Positions 8,283-17,111 of a DNA stretch of 64,000 bases are shown in pieces (position 1 is the stretch's first letter; each line of letters starts with the position of its first letter). A program made the position numbers and the translations under genes. The DNA is taken from contig NZ_JAPNTZ010000004.1 of NCBI RefSeq assembly GCF_026626335.1, positions 599,340 through 663,339 of the forward strand, read 5' to 3'. The notes below the pieces were generated by a model that worked only from the letters and a program-made list of their open reading frames with translations, was not told where the DNA came from and did not search any database. The stretch is from Paractinoplanes pyxinae (GTDB lineage: Bacteria > Actinomycetota > Actinomycetes > Mycobacteriales > Micromonosporaceae).

Positions 8283-9339
8283 GCCGCGGCGCCAGCGGTC
8301 GCTCCACGAACCGGTGCACCAGCCAGGCGACCCCGAGCAGCAGCGCCACGGTGGCCGCGATCAGCAGCCAGGCCGGCAGGCCGGTGTGCTGGTGCGCGTT
8401 GCGCAGCAGGCTGTAGCCGATCCGCTGGTGCAGCAGATAGAAGGGGTAGGTGAGGGCGCCCGCGGTGGCCAGCGCGGGCACGTTCCAGCGGTCGGTGCCG
8501 CCCAGCGCGATCGCGGTCAGGACGGCCACGGCCAGCGTGAGGATGATCAGTGCGGGCGCGGCCGGCACCTCGAAGCCGGGCCGCAGATCGGCCACCCGGG
8601 CCGCCATCCGGGGCAGGGCGAGCAGCCAGCCGCCGATCACCAGCGCCCACAGCCAGAGCGTCGGCCCGTACCGCCGCATCAGGCAGAGCGCCACCCCGAT
8701 CGCGAAGTAGGGCGCGAACGCCGGCATGACGATCTGATCGGTCCAGTCCGGCAGCAGGGGCCCGGCCGACGCCGCCACGAGCCAGACCGTGGCGAAGGCG
8801 GCCACCCGCTTGTAGGTCAGCCCCCACAGCACCAGCAGCCCGAACAGCAGATAGAAACGCAGCTCGGCCCAGAGAGTCCAATAGACGGTGTCGACCAGCC
8901 GCACCCCCGCCGGCTCAGCCAGCATGGTCAGATTCACGGCGATTTCCCGTACGGAGGGCACGCCGCTCACCGGCACCCCGGTGCTCACCGGCAGCACCGT
9001 CACGACGCCCGCCGTGATCACGACGCAGGCCCAGAACGCCGGATAAAGCCGCGCGATCCTGGCCGCCGCGAACTGCCGGGGCGTCCGATCGAAGGCGCTC
9101 ATCCCGATCACGAACCCGCTGATCAGGAAGAACATCTCCACACCGAGAAACCCGTAGATCAACACATGACTGGCCGAAGGCAGATGAAACGCCGGCGCGT
9201 GCACCCCATCCAGCCGCCACGACACCGAGTAGTGGTAGCCCGCCACCCCCAACGCGCACACGAGCCGAAGCCCGTCCAACGCATGAAGCCGGGCCGCCTT
9301 CGTGGCCACCGGCCGGTCCACGACCATGCTGCTTGTCAT
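8260..9339 (-). CDS. Acyltransferase 3 family membrane protein (OafA/YrhL-like)
   Basis: A 359-residue multi-spanning membrane acyltransferase of the type that O-acylates cell-surface sugars, peptidoglycan or secondary metabolites. The N-terminus has LHALDGLRLVCALGVAGYHYS, where a His in the first helix is the expected active-site residue, then FLGVEMFFLISGFVIG, ARLYPAFW, and a C-terminal LTYPFYLLHQRIGY with a final FVERP. About ten hydrophobic helices are visible. Start ATG 9339 follows AGGG; ATG 9327 is an alternative. It converges on the histidine kinase with a 23-bp stop overlap. The acyl acceptor is unknown. Confidence 0.9.
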   Translation of the reverse strand: MTSSMVVDRPVATKAARLHALDGLRLVCALGVAGYHYSVSWRLDGVHAPAFHLPSASHVLIYGFLGVEMFFLISGFVIGMSAFDRTPRQFAAARIARLYPAFWACVVITAGVVTVLPVSTGVPVSGVPSVREIAVNLTMLAEPAGVRLVDTVYWTLWAELRFYLLFGLLVLWGLTYKRVAAFATVWLVAASAGPLLPDWTDQIVMPAFAPYFAIGVALCLMRRYGPTLWLWALVIGGWLLALPRMAARVADLRPGFEVPAAPALIILTLAVAVLTAIALGGTDRWNVPALATAGALTYPFYLLHQRIGYSLLRNAHQHTGLPAWLLIAATVALLLGVAWLVHRFVERPLAPRLKSLVAG

Positions 9340-9455
9340 GGCCGGGACCCTGAGCCCAACCTGTGCAGAACCGATGAAGACCCCGCGCATATCCCGTGTC
9401 AGCCGGCGGCCGCTGCCGGCCGGGGCAACCGTTTCTGAACTCGTGCGGGGAAGTC

Positions 9456-9779
9456 TTACCGCGACCGGCCGACGACGCGCCGCGGCCGGCAGAAGATCAA
9501 CGCGAGACAGATGAGAACCAGCGGAGTAAGGCTCAGCCAGAAGCCGGAATCGCTCTCGATCACTCCCGCCCGCGCGCCGGCGCGAAGAAGACCGGCAACC
9601 AGCAGGGCAGCGCCGATCAGCAGCCAGAACGTGGCCGCCCGACCCGCAGTGGCCCAGGCCGGCCCGCCGTTCTTCGCCACCAGCGGGCCGCCCCGGACCC
9701 AGATCCACACTCCACGCCCGACGAAGGCAGCACCACCCAGCGCGCACAGAACCACCGCGACAACGCCCACAATCAGCAA
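9456..9779 (-). CDS. Hypothetical small membrane protein
   Basis: A frame of 107 residues with three hydrophobic stretches (about 2-26, 47-66 and 83-97), short basic loops and a strongly basic C-terminus (CRPRRVVGRSR). The first start is TTG 9779 and GTG 9770 is an alternative; neither has a clear ribosome-binding site, so the N-terminus is uncertain. I do not recognise a family. It lies between the acyltransferase and the protease pair, on the strand opposite the latter. The hydrophobic pattern favours a real protein over a chance frame. Confidence 0.55.
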   Translation of the reverse strand: MLIVGVVAVVLCALGGAAFVGRGVWIWVRGGPLVAKNGGPAWATAGRAATFWLLIGAALLVAGLLRAGARAGVIESDSGFWLSLTPLVLICLALIFCRPRRVVGRSR

Positions 9780-9912
9780 CCTAGACCCAGCCTGCCGCCC
9801 CCGGCCTGCCGGCCAGAATCCCGACGTGAGTCCGGCTCAGTCATCCACGCGACTGCGTGCCCTTGTCCAGCGTCGGGAGACTGTCGCCATCGCCGTTGCC
9901 ACGGGAGGTCTG

Positions 9913-10515
9913 ATGCGACCGTTACGCCCGCCGCGGGACGAGGAGGAACCGACCGGCGGTGGCGGCGCCCCGCCTCCGCCTCCGCCGATCCGGCACCTCG
10001 ACATCAACATCATTCGTGTCGGCTTCGAGGATTTCACCGCCGAGGACGACGCCGAGCTGGCCAATGCGATTCAGGTGACGAGGGCCATCTACGCCAGGGT
10101 GCGATTGAATCTGCGGACGGTCACCTTCTGGCGCATCTCGGTCAGCGAGGCGGCGGAGCACGCGATCATCGACAGTGCCGCCGAGGCGGAGGACCTCACC
10201 TGGGACTGGACCGTTCCCAACGACGCCCTCGACGTCTTTGTGGTGCGGGTGATGAACGATGCCGACGGCTGGTCGGCGGTCGACGGCAGCTGCGACAAGA
10301 ACTCCAAGGGCATGACGGGTTCGGTCGTGTCCCTCAACGGCGACGCCGCCAACTCGGCCAACACGCTGGCCCACGAGGTCGGCCACTATCTGGGCTTGGA
10401 GCACATCCCGGACGACGGGAACATCGTCGGGAACAACGGTAGCTCCGATGCCTTCACCGGGATCCACGCCTGGCAGGGCGTGGTGATGCGCCGCCACTGC
10501 TTCGTCAGGGCCTGA
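9913..10515 (+). CDS. Metzincin-like zinc metalloprotease, no signal peptide
   Basis: A 200-residue protein with the full metzincin zinc motif HEVGHYLGLEH (154-164) and a likely Met-turn methionine (Met192 in VVMRRHCF). The N-terminus is a charged segment followed by a Gly4-Ala-Pro6 spacer (about 15-25), then a compact catalytic domain. No signal peptide or membrane helix is present, which is unusual for this class. ATG 9913 is chosen for its GGGAGG ribosome-binding site four bases upstream; an in-frame GTG at 9826 would add 29 residues. The downstream HEAT-like gene is 18 bp away, so the two are probably co-expressed. Substrate unknown. Confidence 0.85.
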   Translation: MRPLRPPRDEEEPTGGGGAPPPPPPIRHLDINIIRVGFEDFTAEDDAELANAIQVTRAIYARVRLNLRTVTFWRISVSEAAEHAIIDSAAEAEDLTWDWTVPNDALDVFVVRVMNDADGWSAVDGSCDKNSKGMTGSVVSLNGDAANSANTLAHEVGHYLGLEHIPDDGNIVGNNGSSDAFTGIHAWQGVVMRRHCFVRA

Positions 10516-10533
10516 CACCGCCGGAGGGGCGCG

Positions 10534-11565
10534 ATGCCCGATCGACTCGATGATGTGTTCCACGCGAGCCATCGACTGCCGCCGGACGCGGCGTCCCGGC
10601 TCTCGGCCGACGACCTCTCACGGCTGCGGGCTCTGGCCACCGAACCCGGACGACAACGCGTGCCGGCCATGAACGCGCTGGTCGTCGCCGGGGATCCGGG
10701 GGTCGTCGACCTGCTCGCCGTGACGCTGCGGGACTCCGGCGCCGATCCGGCGGTGCGCGCCGCGTGGGCGATGCAACTGGCCGCGACCGGCCGGCCCGAC
10801 GCGGAGGACGCGCTGGTGCGGGCGTTGCCGGAGGCCGGGCCGGCCGTTGTGCGGGCCCGGATCGCGGCTGCTCTGGCCCGGATCGGCAGCCCCTTCGTGC
10901 TGGACGACCTGGCCCGGCTGGCCGGCGACCCCGATCCCGCGGTCGGCCGGGTGGGCGCGTTCGCGCGGCACGTCGTCGCCTACCGCCACGGGATGCCCGG
11001 ATTCGAGGTGCCGAGGCCGGACGATCAGGACCTGCTCGAGGTCGACGACGACCATGCCCCGCCGATGGCGGTGGGCCGGGCCGGCCCCGAGGAGAGCGCC
11101 GCGACGCTGGTCAGCCTGCGCAACGACACTTTCGGCCTGGCCCTTTCCGAGGACACCGGCCTGCGGATCGACTGCGGCGTGCGCCGGATGGTCTTCCTTT
11201 ACTCGCAGGACTTCCTCCGCCGTGGCGCCGGCGGCCCGTTACGGCTGCCGATGATGCCCGGACTGATCGCCCAGCGAGGGCCGGACGGCAGCTACGCGAC
11301 CCGGCTGGTTCTGCTCGCCGGCCCTCAGGACGGCGAGAGCTTCCATCTCGCGCTTTACCGCACGGACGGATACCAGATGATGGCCGGCGCGGCGACCATC
11401 GACGGCGAGGGAGCGGTGTTCGAGCTTCGCGGCGTCGGCGGTGTGCGCAACAAGTTGCCGGCGCTGCTCCGTGGCCGGATCCAGGGTGGCGAGTTCGTGC
11501 TCACGTCGGCAGCGGAGGCTCGTGCGGTGCCCGAGGCGTCGCACCCCACACCCGACTCGTTGTGA
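10534..11565 (+). CDS. HEAT-repeat-like protein with unknown C-terminal domain
   Basis: A 343-residue protein. The first 155 residues show alternating amphipathic helices in a HEAT/PBS-lyase pattern (DPGVVDLLAVTLRD, DPAVRAAWAMQLAATG, RARIAAALARIGSP, DPAVGRVGAFARH). An acidic linker (LLEVDDDHAPP) leads to a beta-rich C-terminal domain of about 170 residues that I cannot assign. No signal peptide or membrane segment is present. ATG 10534 follows GGAGGGG. It lies 18 bp after the protease gene. HEAT solenoids usually scaffold partners, so it could bind the protease or its substrate, which is inference. Confidence 0.75.
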   Translation: MPDRLDDVFHASHRLPPDAASRLSADDLSRLRALATEPGRQRVPAMNALVVAGDPGVVDLLAVTLRDSGADPAVRAAWAMQLAATGRPDAEDALVRALPEAGPAVVRARIAAALARIGSPFVLDDLARLAGDPDPAVGRVGAFARHVVAYRHGMPGFEVPRPDDQDLLEVDDDHAPPMAVGRAGPEESAATLVSLRNDTFGLALSEDTGLRIDCGVRRMVFLYSQDFLRRGAGGPLRLPMMPGLIAQRGPDGSYATRLVLLAGPQDGESFHLALYRTDGYQMMAGAATIDGEGAVFELRGVGGVRNKLPALLRGRIQGGEFVLTSAAEARAVPEASHPTPDSL

Positions 11566-11572
11566 GTAGGCC

Positions 11573-12757
11573 TTACCGGCGGGGGATCAGGGTGGCCAGC
11601 AGCATCGTGGCGGCGCCGGCGGTGGCGATGGCCAGGGCGGGCGAGCTGGCCTCGGCGAGGACGCCCAAGGCCAGCGGGGCCAGGCCCTGGAAGGCCATCA
11701 TGCCCGTGGACAGCAGGGCGAACAGGTGGCCCTGGCGGCCGTCGGGGGCGGCGGCCAGGAAGGCTCGTTGCAGGCCCAGGGCGTACGCGAAACCGAAACC
11801 GGCCACGACCAGGAGCGCGCAGACCAGGGGCAGGGCGACGTCGGCCAGGAGCACCAGCAGCGGCGCTCCCAGCAGCAGGACGAAGGCCGCCGAATAGCGT
11901 TCGCGCAGGCTGGGGCGTAGGAAGCGGCCCACGATGAAGTTGCCGGCCAGCATGCCTACTGCGGGGGCGGCCATCAGCAGGGCGGCCGCGCCGGCGGGGA
12001 AGCCGCGGGCCGCCCCGTACGAGACCAGCAGCGCCTCGGCCCCGGCGACCAGTGCGGACGGCAGCCACTGGGCCAGCAGCAGGCGGCGGACCACCGGGTC
12101 GGAGAACAGCACGGCCGTGCCGTGGAGGCTGTCGCGGACGGCGTTTCCGGGCTGGGCAGCTCCGTGGGTGGACGCGGAGAGGCCACGCCAGACGATGAGG
12201 GCGGCCACGGCGTGGCACGCAGCGGCGAACAGCAGGGCCTTCTGCGGGCCGAGCGCGGCCACGGCCACGCCGCCGCCGGCCAGGCCCAGCAGCTGCGCGG
12301 CCGAGGAGGACATGTTGGTCAGGGAGCGGCCCAGCACGTACGCGTCACCGGTCAGGTTTTCGGCGATGACCCGGGCTGCCGCGCCCGCGAACACCGGCGT
12401 ACCCAGTGCCACCAGGCCGACCAGCAGCAGGCTGACCGCCACCGGCAGGTCGGCCAGGCCCAGCGTGGCGGCCAGCGCGGTCTCGACGGCGTACCCGGCC
12501 ACGATCAGCGGCCGGGCCCGCAGCCGGTCGGTCAGCGAGCCCAGCAGCAGGCCGCCGAACAGCTGGGGCAGGAAGCCGGCGGCGAAGGCGAGCGCGCTCA
12601 GCAGCGGCGACCCGGTGCTCGCGTAGACCAGCACGGACAGCGCGAAGATCTGCAGCGAGGTGGCGCTGATGGCGAAGGTGCGGGCGACGAACAGAGCCCG
12701 GAAGGTGCGCTCGGCGAACACCTCGCGATAGGTGGCCGGACGGTCGGCGACGGTCAT
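11573..12757 (-). CDS. MFS transporter (drug-efflux-like)
   Basis: A 394-residue major facilitator with about twelve hydrophobic segments. The first cytoplasmic loop carries a motif A-like GLLLGSLTDRLRARPLI. The pattern matches the MFS_1 and enterobactin-exporter-like families used by actinomycetes for small-molecule efflux. ATG 12757 is chosen because the preceding 36 codons of the open frame overlap the regulatory interval and are low in hydrophobicity. It diverges from the ArsR-type regulator at 12825; the 67-bp gap contains the dyad CGAATGTTTCG (12790-12800), a plausible operator. Substrate unknown. Confidence 0.88.
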   Translation of the reverse strand: MTVADRPATYREVFAERTFRALFVARTFAISATSLQIFALSVLVYASTGSPLLSALAFAAGFLPQLFGGLLLGSLTDRLRARPLIVAGYAVETALAATLGLADLPVAVSLLLVGLVALGTPVFAGAAARVIAENLTGDAYVLGRSLTNMSSSAAQLLGLAGGGVAVAALGPQKALLFAAACHAVAALIVWRGLSASTHGAAQPGNAVRDSLHGTAVLFSDPVVRRLLLAQWLPSALVAGAEALLVSYGAARGFPAGAAALLMAAPAVGMLAGNFIVGRFLRPSLRERYSAAFVLLLGAPLLVLLADVALPLVCALLVVAGFGFAYALGLQRAFLAAAPDGRQGHLFALLSTGMMAFQGLAPLALGVLAEASSPALAIATAGAATMLLATLIPRR

Positions 12758-12824
12758 GCCATCAGGGTCGGGCAACCGGCGAAGGCCGACGAATGTTTCG
12801 CTCAGCGGCGTAAGGTCTCGTCCG

Positions 12825-13835
12825 ATGCTGCGGTTTCTGGTCGGCGCCGAGGACCTGTTGCGCACCAGGTTCGCGCTGTCGCCCGTCTTCGAGTTGCAGC
12901 ACCTGATCCAGGCGCTGGCCGGGCCGAACCGGCAACGCGTGCCCCGGGCCTGGCTGAGCCGGCTGCGGCCGCGCTTCGAACCGCTGCGGGCCGACCCGGC
13001 TCTCGAGGCGATGCTCGCGCTGTTCCTGCCCGGGCTGGGCGCGACGCTGCTGGCCCCGCCGCCGCGCCGCTACGGGCAGACGATCGCCGACGACCTCGAG
13101 GCGGTCCGCGAAGCGCCGGCCGACGCGGCGCGCAACGAGATCGACTTCTATCTGCGGCGGCGGCCCGACGTGAGCCCGGCGGCCCGCGCGATTCTCACCT
13201 CGGCCGACTCTCCCGGGCGGCTAGCGGATTTTCTTGGTACGGCGTGGGAGTCCCTGCTGGCCGAGGACTGGCCGATGCTGCGGCTGTTGTGCGAGCGGGA
13301 CGTCGTGCACCGTACGGGCGAACTGAGCCGCGGCGGCTGGGCCGGCGCCATCGGCGGCCTGCACTCGCAGGTGCGCTGGCGCAACGGGGGCATCGACCTG
13401 CTCGGCCGGCCCGGCGGCGAGGTCGACCTGGGCGGCGCCGGTCTGCTGCTCGTCCCGTCGGTCTTCGTCTGGCCGGGGGTGGCCGTCTTCGCCGACGAGC
13501 CGTGGCCCAAGGCGATCGTCTATCCGGCCCGGGGCGTCGGCACCCTGCTCGAGAGCGGCCCGCCCGACCCGCCGGGCCACCTGTCGGCGCTGCTCGGCCG
13601 GTCCCGGGCCGTGCTGCTGGTCGCCCTGGCCCACCCGGCCAGCACCAGCCAGCTGGCCCGCGCCTTCGCCATGTCGACCGGCGCCGTCGGGGACCACCTC
13701 GCCGTACTGCGTCATTCCCGATTGGTCGAGCGGGCCCGGTCCGGCCGCTCGGTGCTCTACCGCCGCACGGCGCTAGGCGACGCCCTGGCGCGTCCGGGCG
13801 GACCAGAAGTCGCCGACGTCGTTGGCCATCCATAG
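12825..13835 (+). CDS. ArsR-type winged-helix regulator (DUF5937-like)
   Basis: A 336-residue regulator, paralogous in layout to the one at 4280: a long N-terminal ligand domain, then a winged helix (LLVALAHPASTSQLARAFAM, TGAVGDHLAVLRHSRLVERA, GRSVLYRR). ATG 12825 opens MLRFLVGAEDLLRTRFA, the usual N-terminus of this family. It is divergent from the MFS transporter 67 bp away and probably represses it in the absence of ligand. The 3' end overlaps the SUKH gene on the other strand by 63 bp. No metal-binding cysteine motif is seen. Confidence 0.85.
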   Translation: MLRFLVGAEDLLRTRFALSPVFELQHLIQALAGPNRQRVPRAWLSRLRPRFEPLRADPALEAMLALFLPGLGATLLAPPPRRYGQTIADDLEAVREAPADAARNEIDFYLRRRPDVSPAARAILTSADSPGRLADFLGTAWESLLAEDWPMLRLLCERDVVHRTGELSRGGWAGAIGGLHSQVRWRNGGIDLLGRPGGEVDLGGAGLLLVPSVFVWPGVAVFADEPWPKAIVYPARGVGTLLESGPPDPPGHLSALLGRSRAVLLVALAHPASTSQLARAFAMSTGAVGDHLAVLRHSRLVERARSGRSVLYRRTALGDALARPGGPEVADVVGHP

Positions 13836-14189
13836 CGGGGCCGGCGTCAGCGCGTCCCACAGGAACACGCCCGGCCCGCCGTCGCGCGGCACGCAGAACG
13901 GGCCGCCGGTGCCGTCGTCGCCGAACGCGACCAGCTCGCGCCGGCGGGGGCCGTCCTTGGCCCAGTCCATCTCGTTGCGCCCGGGCAGCCAGGCCAGCGG
14001 CCAGATGACGAACCACCGGCCGCGCTCGTCGTAGACGCCGTCGCTGACCAGGTACAGCCGCCGGAGCTGCAACGGCAGGCTCGCCTGCAGCCTCTCCTCG
14101 AACCGGGCCAGGTCCTCCTCGGTGGCCGCCGCCTGCAACTTGAAGCCGACGGCGGTGGTCAGCAGGCGGTGCCAGTCAGTCAGAACCAT
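13773..14189 (-). CDS. SMI1/KNR4 (SUKH) family protein
   Basis: A 138-residue single-domain SUKH protein. The N-terminal helix (ATEEDLARFEERLQASLPLQLRRLYLVSDG) and the Trp-rich core (RWFVIWPLAWLPGRNEMDW, GVFLWDALTP) match the SMI1/KNR4 pattern. Family members often serve as immunity proteins in contact-dependent toxin systems, but many are stand-alone. No toxin gene adjoins it. ATG 14189 is preferred; the 13 codons upstream belong to the open frame only. It overlaps the 3' end of the ArsR-type regulator by 63 bp and lies downstream of the siderophore importer genes on the same strand. Confidence 0.75.
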   Translation of the reverse strand: MVLTDWHRLLTTAVGFKLQAAATEEDLARFEERLQASLPLQLRRLYLVSDGVYDERGRWFVIWPLAWLPGRNEMDWAKDGPRRRELVAFGDDGTGGPFCVPRDGGPGVFLWDALTPAPLWMANDVGDFWSARTRQGVA

Positions 14190-14224
14190 GCCCGAATTGT
14201 CCCACTTCTCGCCCGAGAAGCCGA

Positions 14225-15040
14225 TCAAGCCATGCGCGAGCTCTCTACGTGGTGGCGGCCGAGCGGCAGCATCAGCGGCTTTCCTGACGTGGGATCGGTG
14301 ATCACCTGGCTGTCCAGGCCGAACACCGCCCGTACGCAGTCCTCGGTCAGCACCGACGCCGGGTCGCCCGCCGCGTGCAGCTTGCCGTCGGCCAGGGCGA
14401 TCAGGTGGTCGCTGTACCGGGCGGCCATGTTCAGGTCGTGCAGCACCATCACGATGGTCGTGCCCCGGTTCCGGTTCAGGTCGGTCAGCAGGTCGAGCAC
14501 CTCGACCTGGTGGCTGACGTCGAGGAATGTGGTCGGCTCGTCGAGCAGCAGCAGGTCGGTCTGCTGGGCCAGCGCCATGGCGATCCAGACCCGCTGGCGC
14601 TGGCCGCCCGACAGCTCGTCGACCGGGCGGTCGGCCAGGTCGGCCGTGTGCGTGGCGTCCAGCGCGGCCGCCACCGCCTCATCGTCCTCGCGGCTCCAGC
14701 GGGACAGCAGCCGCTGGTGCGGGTTGCGGCCGCGGCCGATCAGGTCCGCCACGGTGATGCCCTCGGGGGCGATCGGCGACTGCGGGAGCAGGCCGAGCGT
14801 GCGGGCCAGCTCCTTGGCCGGCATCTTGTGCACCTCGCGGCCGTCGAGCAGCACGTGCCCGTGCCGGGGCGCCAGCAGCCGGGACATCGAGCGCAGCAGC
14901 GTCGACTTGCCGCACGCGTTGGCCCCGACGATCGCGGTGATCCGGCCCGGGGGCACGGCCAGGTCGAGCGACTCGATGACCGTGCGGTCGCCGTAGCCGA
15001 GCTTCAGCGACTCGACGAGCAGGGTGTGGGTTGCGGTCAC
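14225..15040 (-). CDS. Ferric-siderophore ABC transporter ATP-binding protein
   Basis: A 271-residue ABC ATPase of the FecE/FepC type. Walker A is GANACGKST (39-47), the signature is LSGGQRQR, Walker B is LLLLDEPTTFLD, and the switch His lies in VLHDLNMAARY. It energises import of a ferric siderophore across the cytoplasmic membrane. GTG 15040 overlaps the TGA of the upstream permease (GTGA), so the stoichiometry is set by coupled translation. It is the last gene of the iron-box-controlled operon that begins at 18151. Confidence 0.95.
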   Translation of the reverse strand: MTATHTLLVESLKLGYGDRTVIESLDLAVPPGRITAIVGANACGKSTLLRSMSRLLAPRHGHVLLDGREVHKMPAKELARTLGLLPQSPIAPEGITVADLIGRGRNPHQRLLSRWSREDDEAVAAALDATHTADLADRPVDELSGGQRQRVWIAMALAQQTDLLLLDEPTTFLDVSHQVEVLDLLTDLNRNRGTTIVMVLHDLNMAARYSDHLIALADGKLHAAGDPASVLTEDCVRAVFGLDSQVITDPTSGKPLMLPLGRHHVESSRMA

Positions 15041-16068
15041 AGCGAGCCTCCCGCGCGGTTGGTGCGGATGAGCAGGTAGACGAGGTACGGCGCGCCGAGC
15101 ACGCCGGTGACGACCCCGACCGGGTAGCGGGTGTCGAACGCGTACTGGCCGATCAGGTCGGCCCCCAGCACCAGCAGGGCGCCGACCAGGCCGGACGGCA
15201 CGAGCAGGGAGCCGGCCGAGCCGATGATCCGGGCCGCGATGGGGCCGGACAGGAAGGCCACGAAGGCGATCGGGCCGGTGGCGGCGGTGGCGAACGCGAG
15301 CAGCCCGACGGCGGCCACGATCACCACGATGCGGGTGCGTTCCAGCCGTACGCCGAGGGCCGCGGCGGTGTCGTCGCCGAGTTGCAGCATGAACAGGTTG
15401 CGGGCCTGACCCAGCAGCAGCGGCCCGAGCACGAGCAGAGCCAGCGCCACCTGCAGCGTCTCGTCCCAGGTGGCGCCGTTGAGGCTGCCGGTCAGCCAGC
15501 GCTGGGCCTGCTGCAGATCCCACTGGGCGGCCTGACTGAGCACGTACGCGGTGGCGCTGTCGAGCATGGCGGCGATCCCGATGCCGATGAGGATGAGCCG
15601 GGTGCCGGCCACCCCGTCGCGGAACGACAGCGTGTAGACGACGATGGCCACGCCGAGCCCGGCCACGATGGCGAACACCGACACCCCGGTCTCGGTCAGC
15701 CCGAGCACCACGATGGCGAAGGCCGCCGCCGCGCTCGCGCCCGAGGTGATGCCGATGACGTCGGGGCTGGCCAGCGGGTTGCGCAGCATGGTCTGGAAGG
15801 TGACCCCGCCGATGCCGAAGCAGAACCCGGCCAGCGCGGCCAGCGTCGCCCGGGGCAGCCGCAGCTCGCCCACGGTGAACGACGCGCCGGGCACGGTCTC
15901 GCCGAGGACGACGCGCCAGATCTCGGACAGGGTGTAGAAGGTCTCGCCGACCATGAGGGACACGACGTAGACGGCGACGACCAGAATTGCCAGTACGCCG
16001 ATCACGAGCACGCGGCGGCGGGAGCGCCGCACCCGGTTGTGCACGACGGCCTGCGGAGTGGTGGTCAC
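15037..16068 (-). CDS. Ferric-siderophore ABC transporter permease (FecCD family, second)
   Basis: A 343-residue permease of the FecCD/BtuC fold with about ten membrane helices. Typical motifs are LRLPRATLAALAGFCFGIGG near the N-terminus, then TFQTMLRNPLASPDVIG, and ATGPIAFVAFLSGPIAARII, the cytoplasmic coupling region that contacts the ATPase. It pairs with the permease at 16065 to form a heterodimeric channel. GTG 16068 overlaps the previous stop codon by four bases, as does its own stop with the ATPase gene. Confidence 0.95.
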   Translation of the reverse strand: MTTTPQAVVHNRVRRSRRRVLVIGVLAILVVAVYVVSLMVGETFYTLSEIWRVVLGETVPGASFTVGELRLPRATLAALAGFCFGIGGVTFQTMLRNPLASPDVIGITSGASAAAAFAIVVLGLTETGVSVFAIVAGLGVAIVVYTLSFRDGVAGTRLILIGIGIAAMLDSATAYVLSQAAQWDLQQAQRWLTGSLNGATWDETLQVALALLVLGPLLLGQARNLFMLQLGDDTAAALGVRLERTRIVVIVAAVGLLAFATAATGPIAFVAFLSGPIAARIIGSAGSLLVPSGLVGALLVLGADLIGQYAFDTRYPVGVVTGVLGAPYLVYLLIRTNRAGGSL

Positions 16069-17111
16069 AGTTCGCGCACCTTCTGCCGCCGGACGAAGTA
16101 GATGAAGAACGGCGCCCCGATCAGCGCCGTGATGATGCCGACGTCGATCTCCTGCGGGCGCGCCACGATCCGGCCCACCACGTCGGCCGCGGTCAGCAGG
16201 GCCGCGCCGACCAGGGCCGACGAGGGCAGCAGCCAGCGGTGGTCGAGCCCGACCAGCAGCCGGCAGAAGTGCGGCACGACCAGGCCCACGAAGGCGATCG
16301 GCCCGGCCACGGCGGTGGAGGCGCCGCACAGCAGCACCGCGCCCAGGGCGGCCACGCCCCGCACCACGGCCACGCGTTCGCCCAGCCCGGCCGCGAGCTC
16401 GTCGCCCAGGGCCAGCGAGTTGAGCGCCTTGGCCGAGAGCAGCGAGACGACGAAGCCGACGACGAGGAACGGCAGCACGTGCCGCAGGCTGTCGTACGAG
16501 GCGCCGCCGACCCCGCCGATCATCCACGACTGGAAGCCGGTCGCGATGTCGCTCCGGGGCAGCACGAACGCGCTGATCAGCGAGGCCAGGGCGGCCGAGA
16601 TGGCGGCGCCGGCCAGGGCCAGCTTCAACGGCGTAGCTCCGCCCCGGCCGAGGGAGCCCACGGCGTACACGAAAACCGCGGTGACCGACGCGCCCAGGAC
16701 GGCCACCCAGATGTAGCCGGTGGCGGTGGACAGGCCGAACGAGACGATGCCGGTGACCACGGCCAGCGAGGCGCCCATGTTGACGCCGAGGATGCCCGGA
16801 TCGGCCAGGGGGTTGCGGGTGACGCCCTGCATCACGGCGCCCGACAGGCCGAGCGCCGCGCCGACCAGGACGGCCAGGAACGTACGGGGAATGCGCTTGA
16901 CCACCGACGCCTGGCCCAGGTTGTCGTCGTGGCCCTGGACGCCGGCCACGATGTCGGACCAGCCGACGATCCGCGAGCCGAACGCGACCGACGCGATCAT
17001 GATCAGCGCGAGCGCGACCAGGCCGGCCAGGATCCACAGCGTACGCACCCGTGCCGGGCGCCGCCGGGATGCGGCGGGACCCGGCACGGAGCGGGAGGCG
17101 AGCTGCGTCAT
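16065..17111 (-). CDS. Ferric-siderophore ABC transporter permease (FecCD family, first)
   Basis: A 348-residue FecCD-type permease. The N-terminal basic segment is followed by about ten transmembrane helices. Family motifs include KRIPRTFLAVLVGAALGLSG, VMQGVTRNPLADPGILGVN and the coupling region GPIAFVGLVVPHFCRLLVG. ATG 17111 overlaps the stop of the binding-protein gene (ATGA at 17108-17111). It forms the transmembrane channel with the second permease. The importer has no siderophore biosynthesis genes in this window, so uptake of a remotely encoded or foreign siderophore is possible. Confidence 0.95.
   Translation of the reverse strand: MTQLASRSVPGPAASRRRPARVRTLWILAGLVALALIMIASVAFGSRIVGWSDIVAGVQGHDDNLGQASVVKRIPRTFLAVLVGAALGLSGAVMQGVTRNPLADPGILGVNMGASLAVVTGIVSFGLSTATGYIWVAVLGASVTAVFVYAVGSLGRGGATPLKLALAGAAISAALASLISAFVLPRSDIATGFQSWMIGGVGGASYDSLRHVLPFLVVGFVVSLLSAKALNSLALGDELAAGLGERVAVVRGVAALGAVLLCGASTAVAGPIAFVGLVVPHFCRLLVGLDHRWLLPSSALVGAALLTAADVVGRIVARPQEIDVGIITALIGAPFFIYFVRRQKVREL

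Noticed and set aside
13773..14189. SUKH protein as immunity gene of a toxin system
   Set aside because: No toxin, T7SS or Rhs-type gene adjoins it; neighbours are an importer and a regulator, so the immunity role is unsupported.
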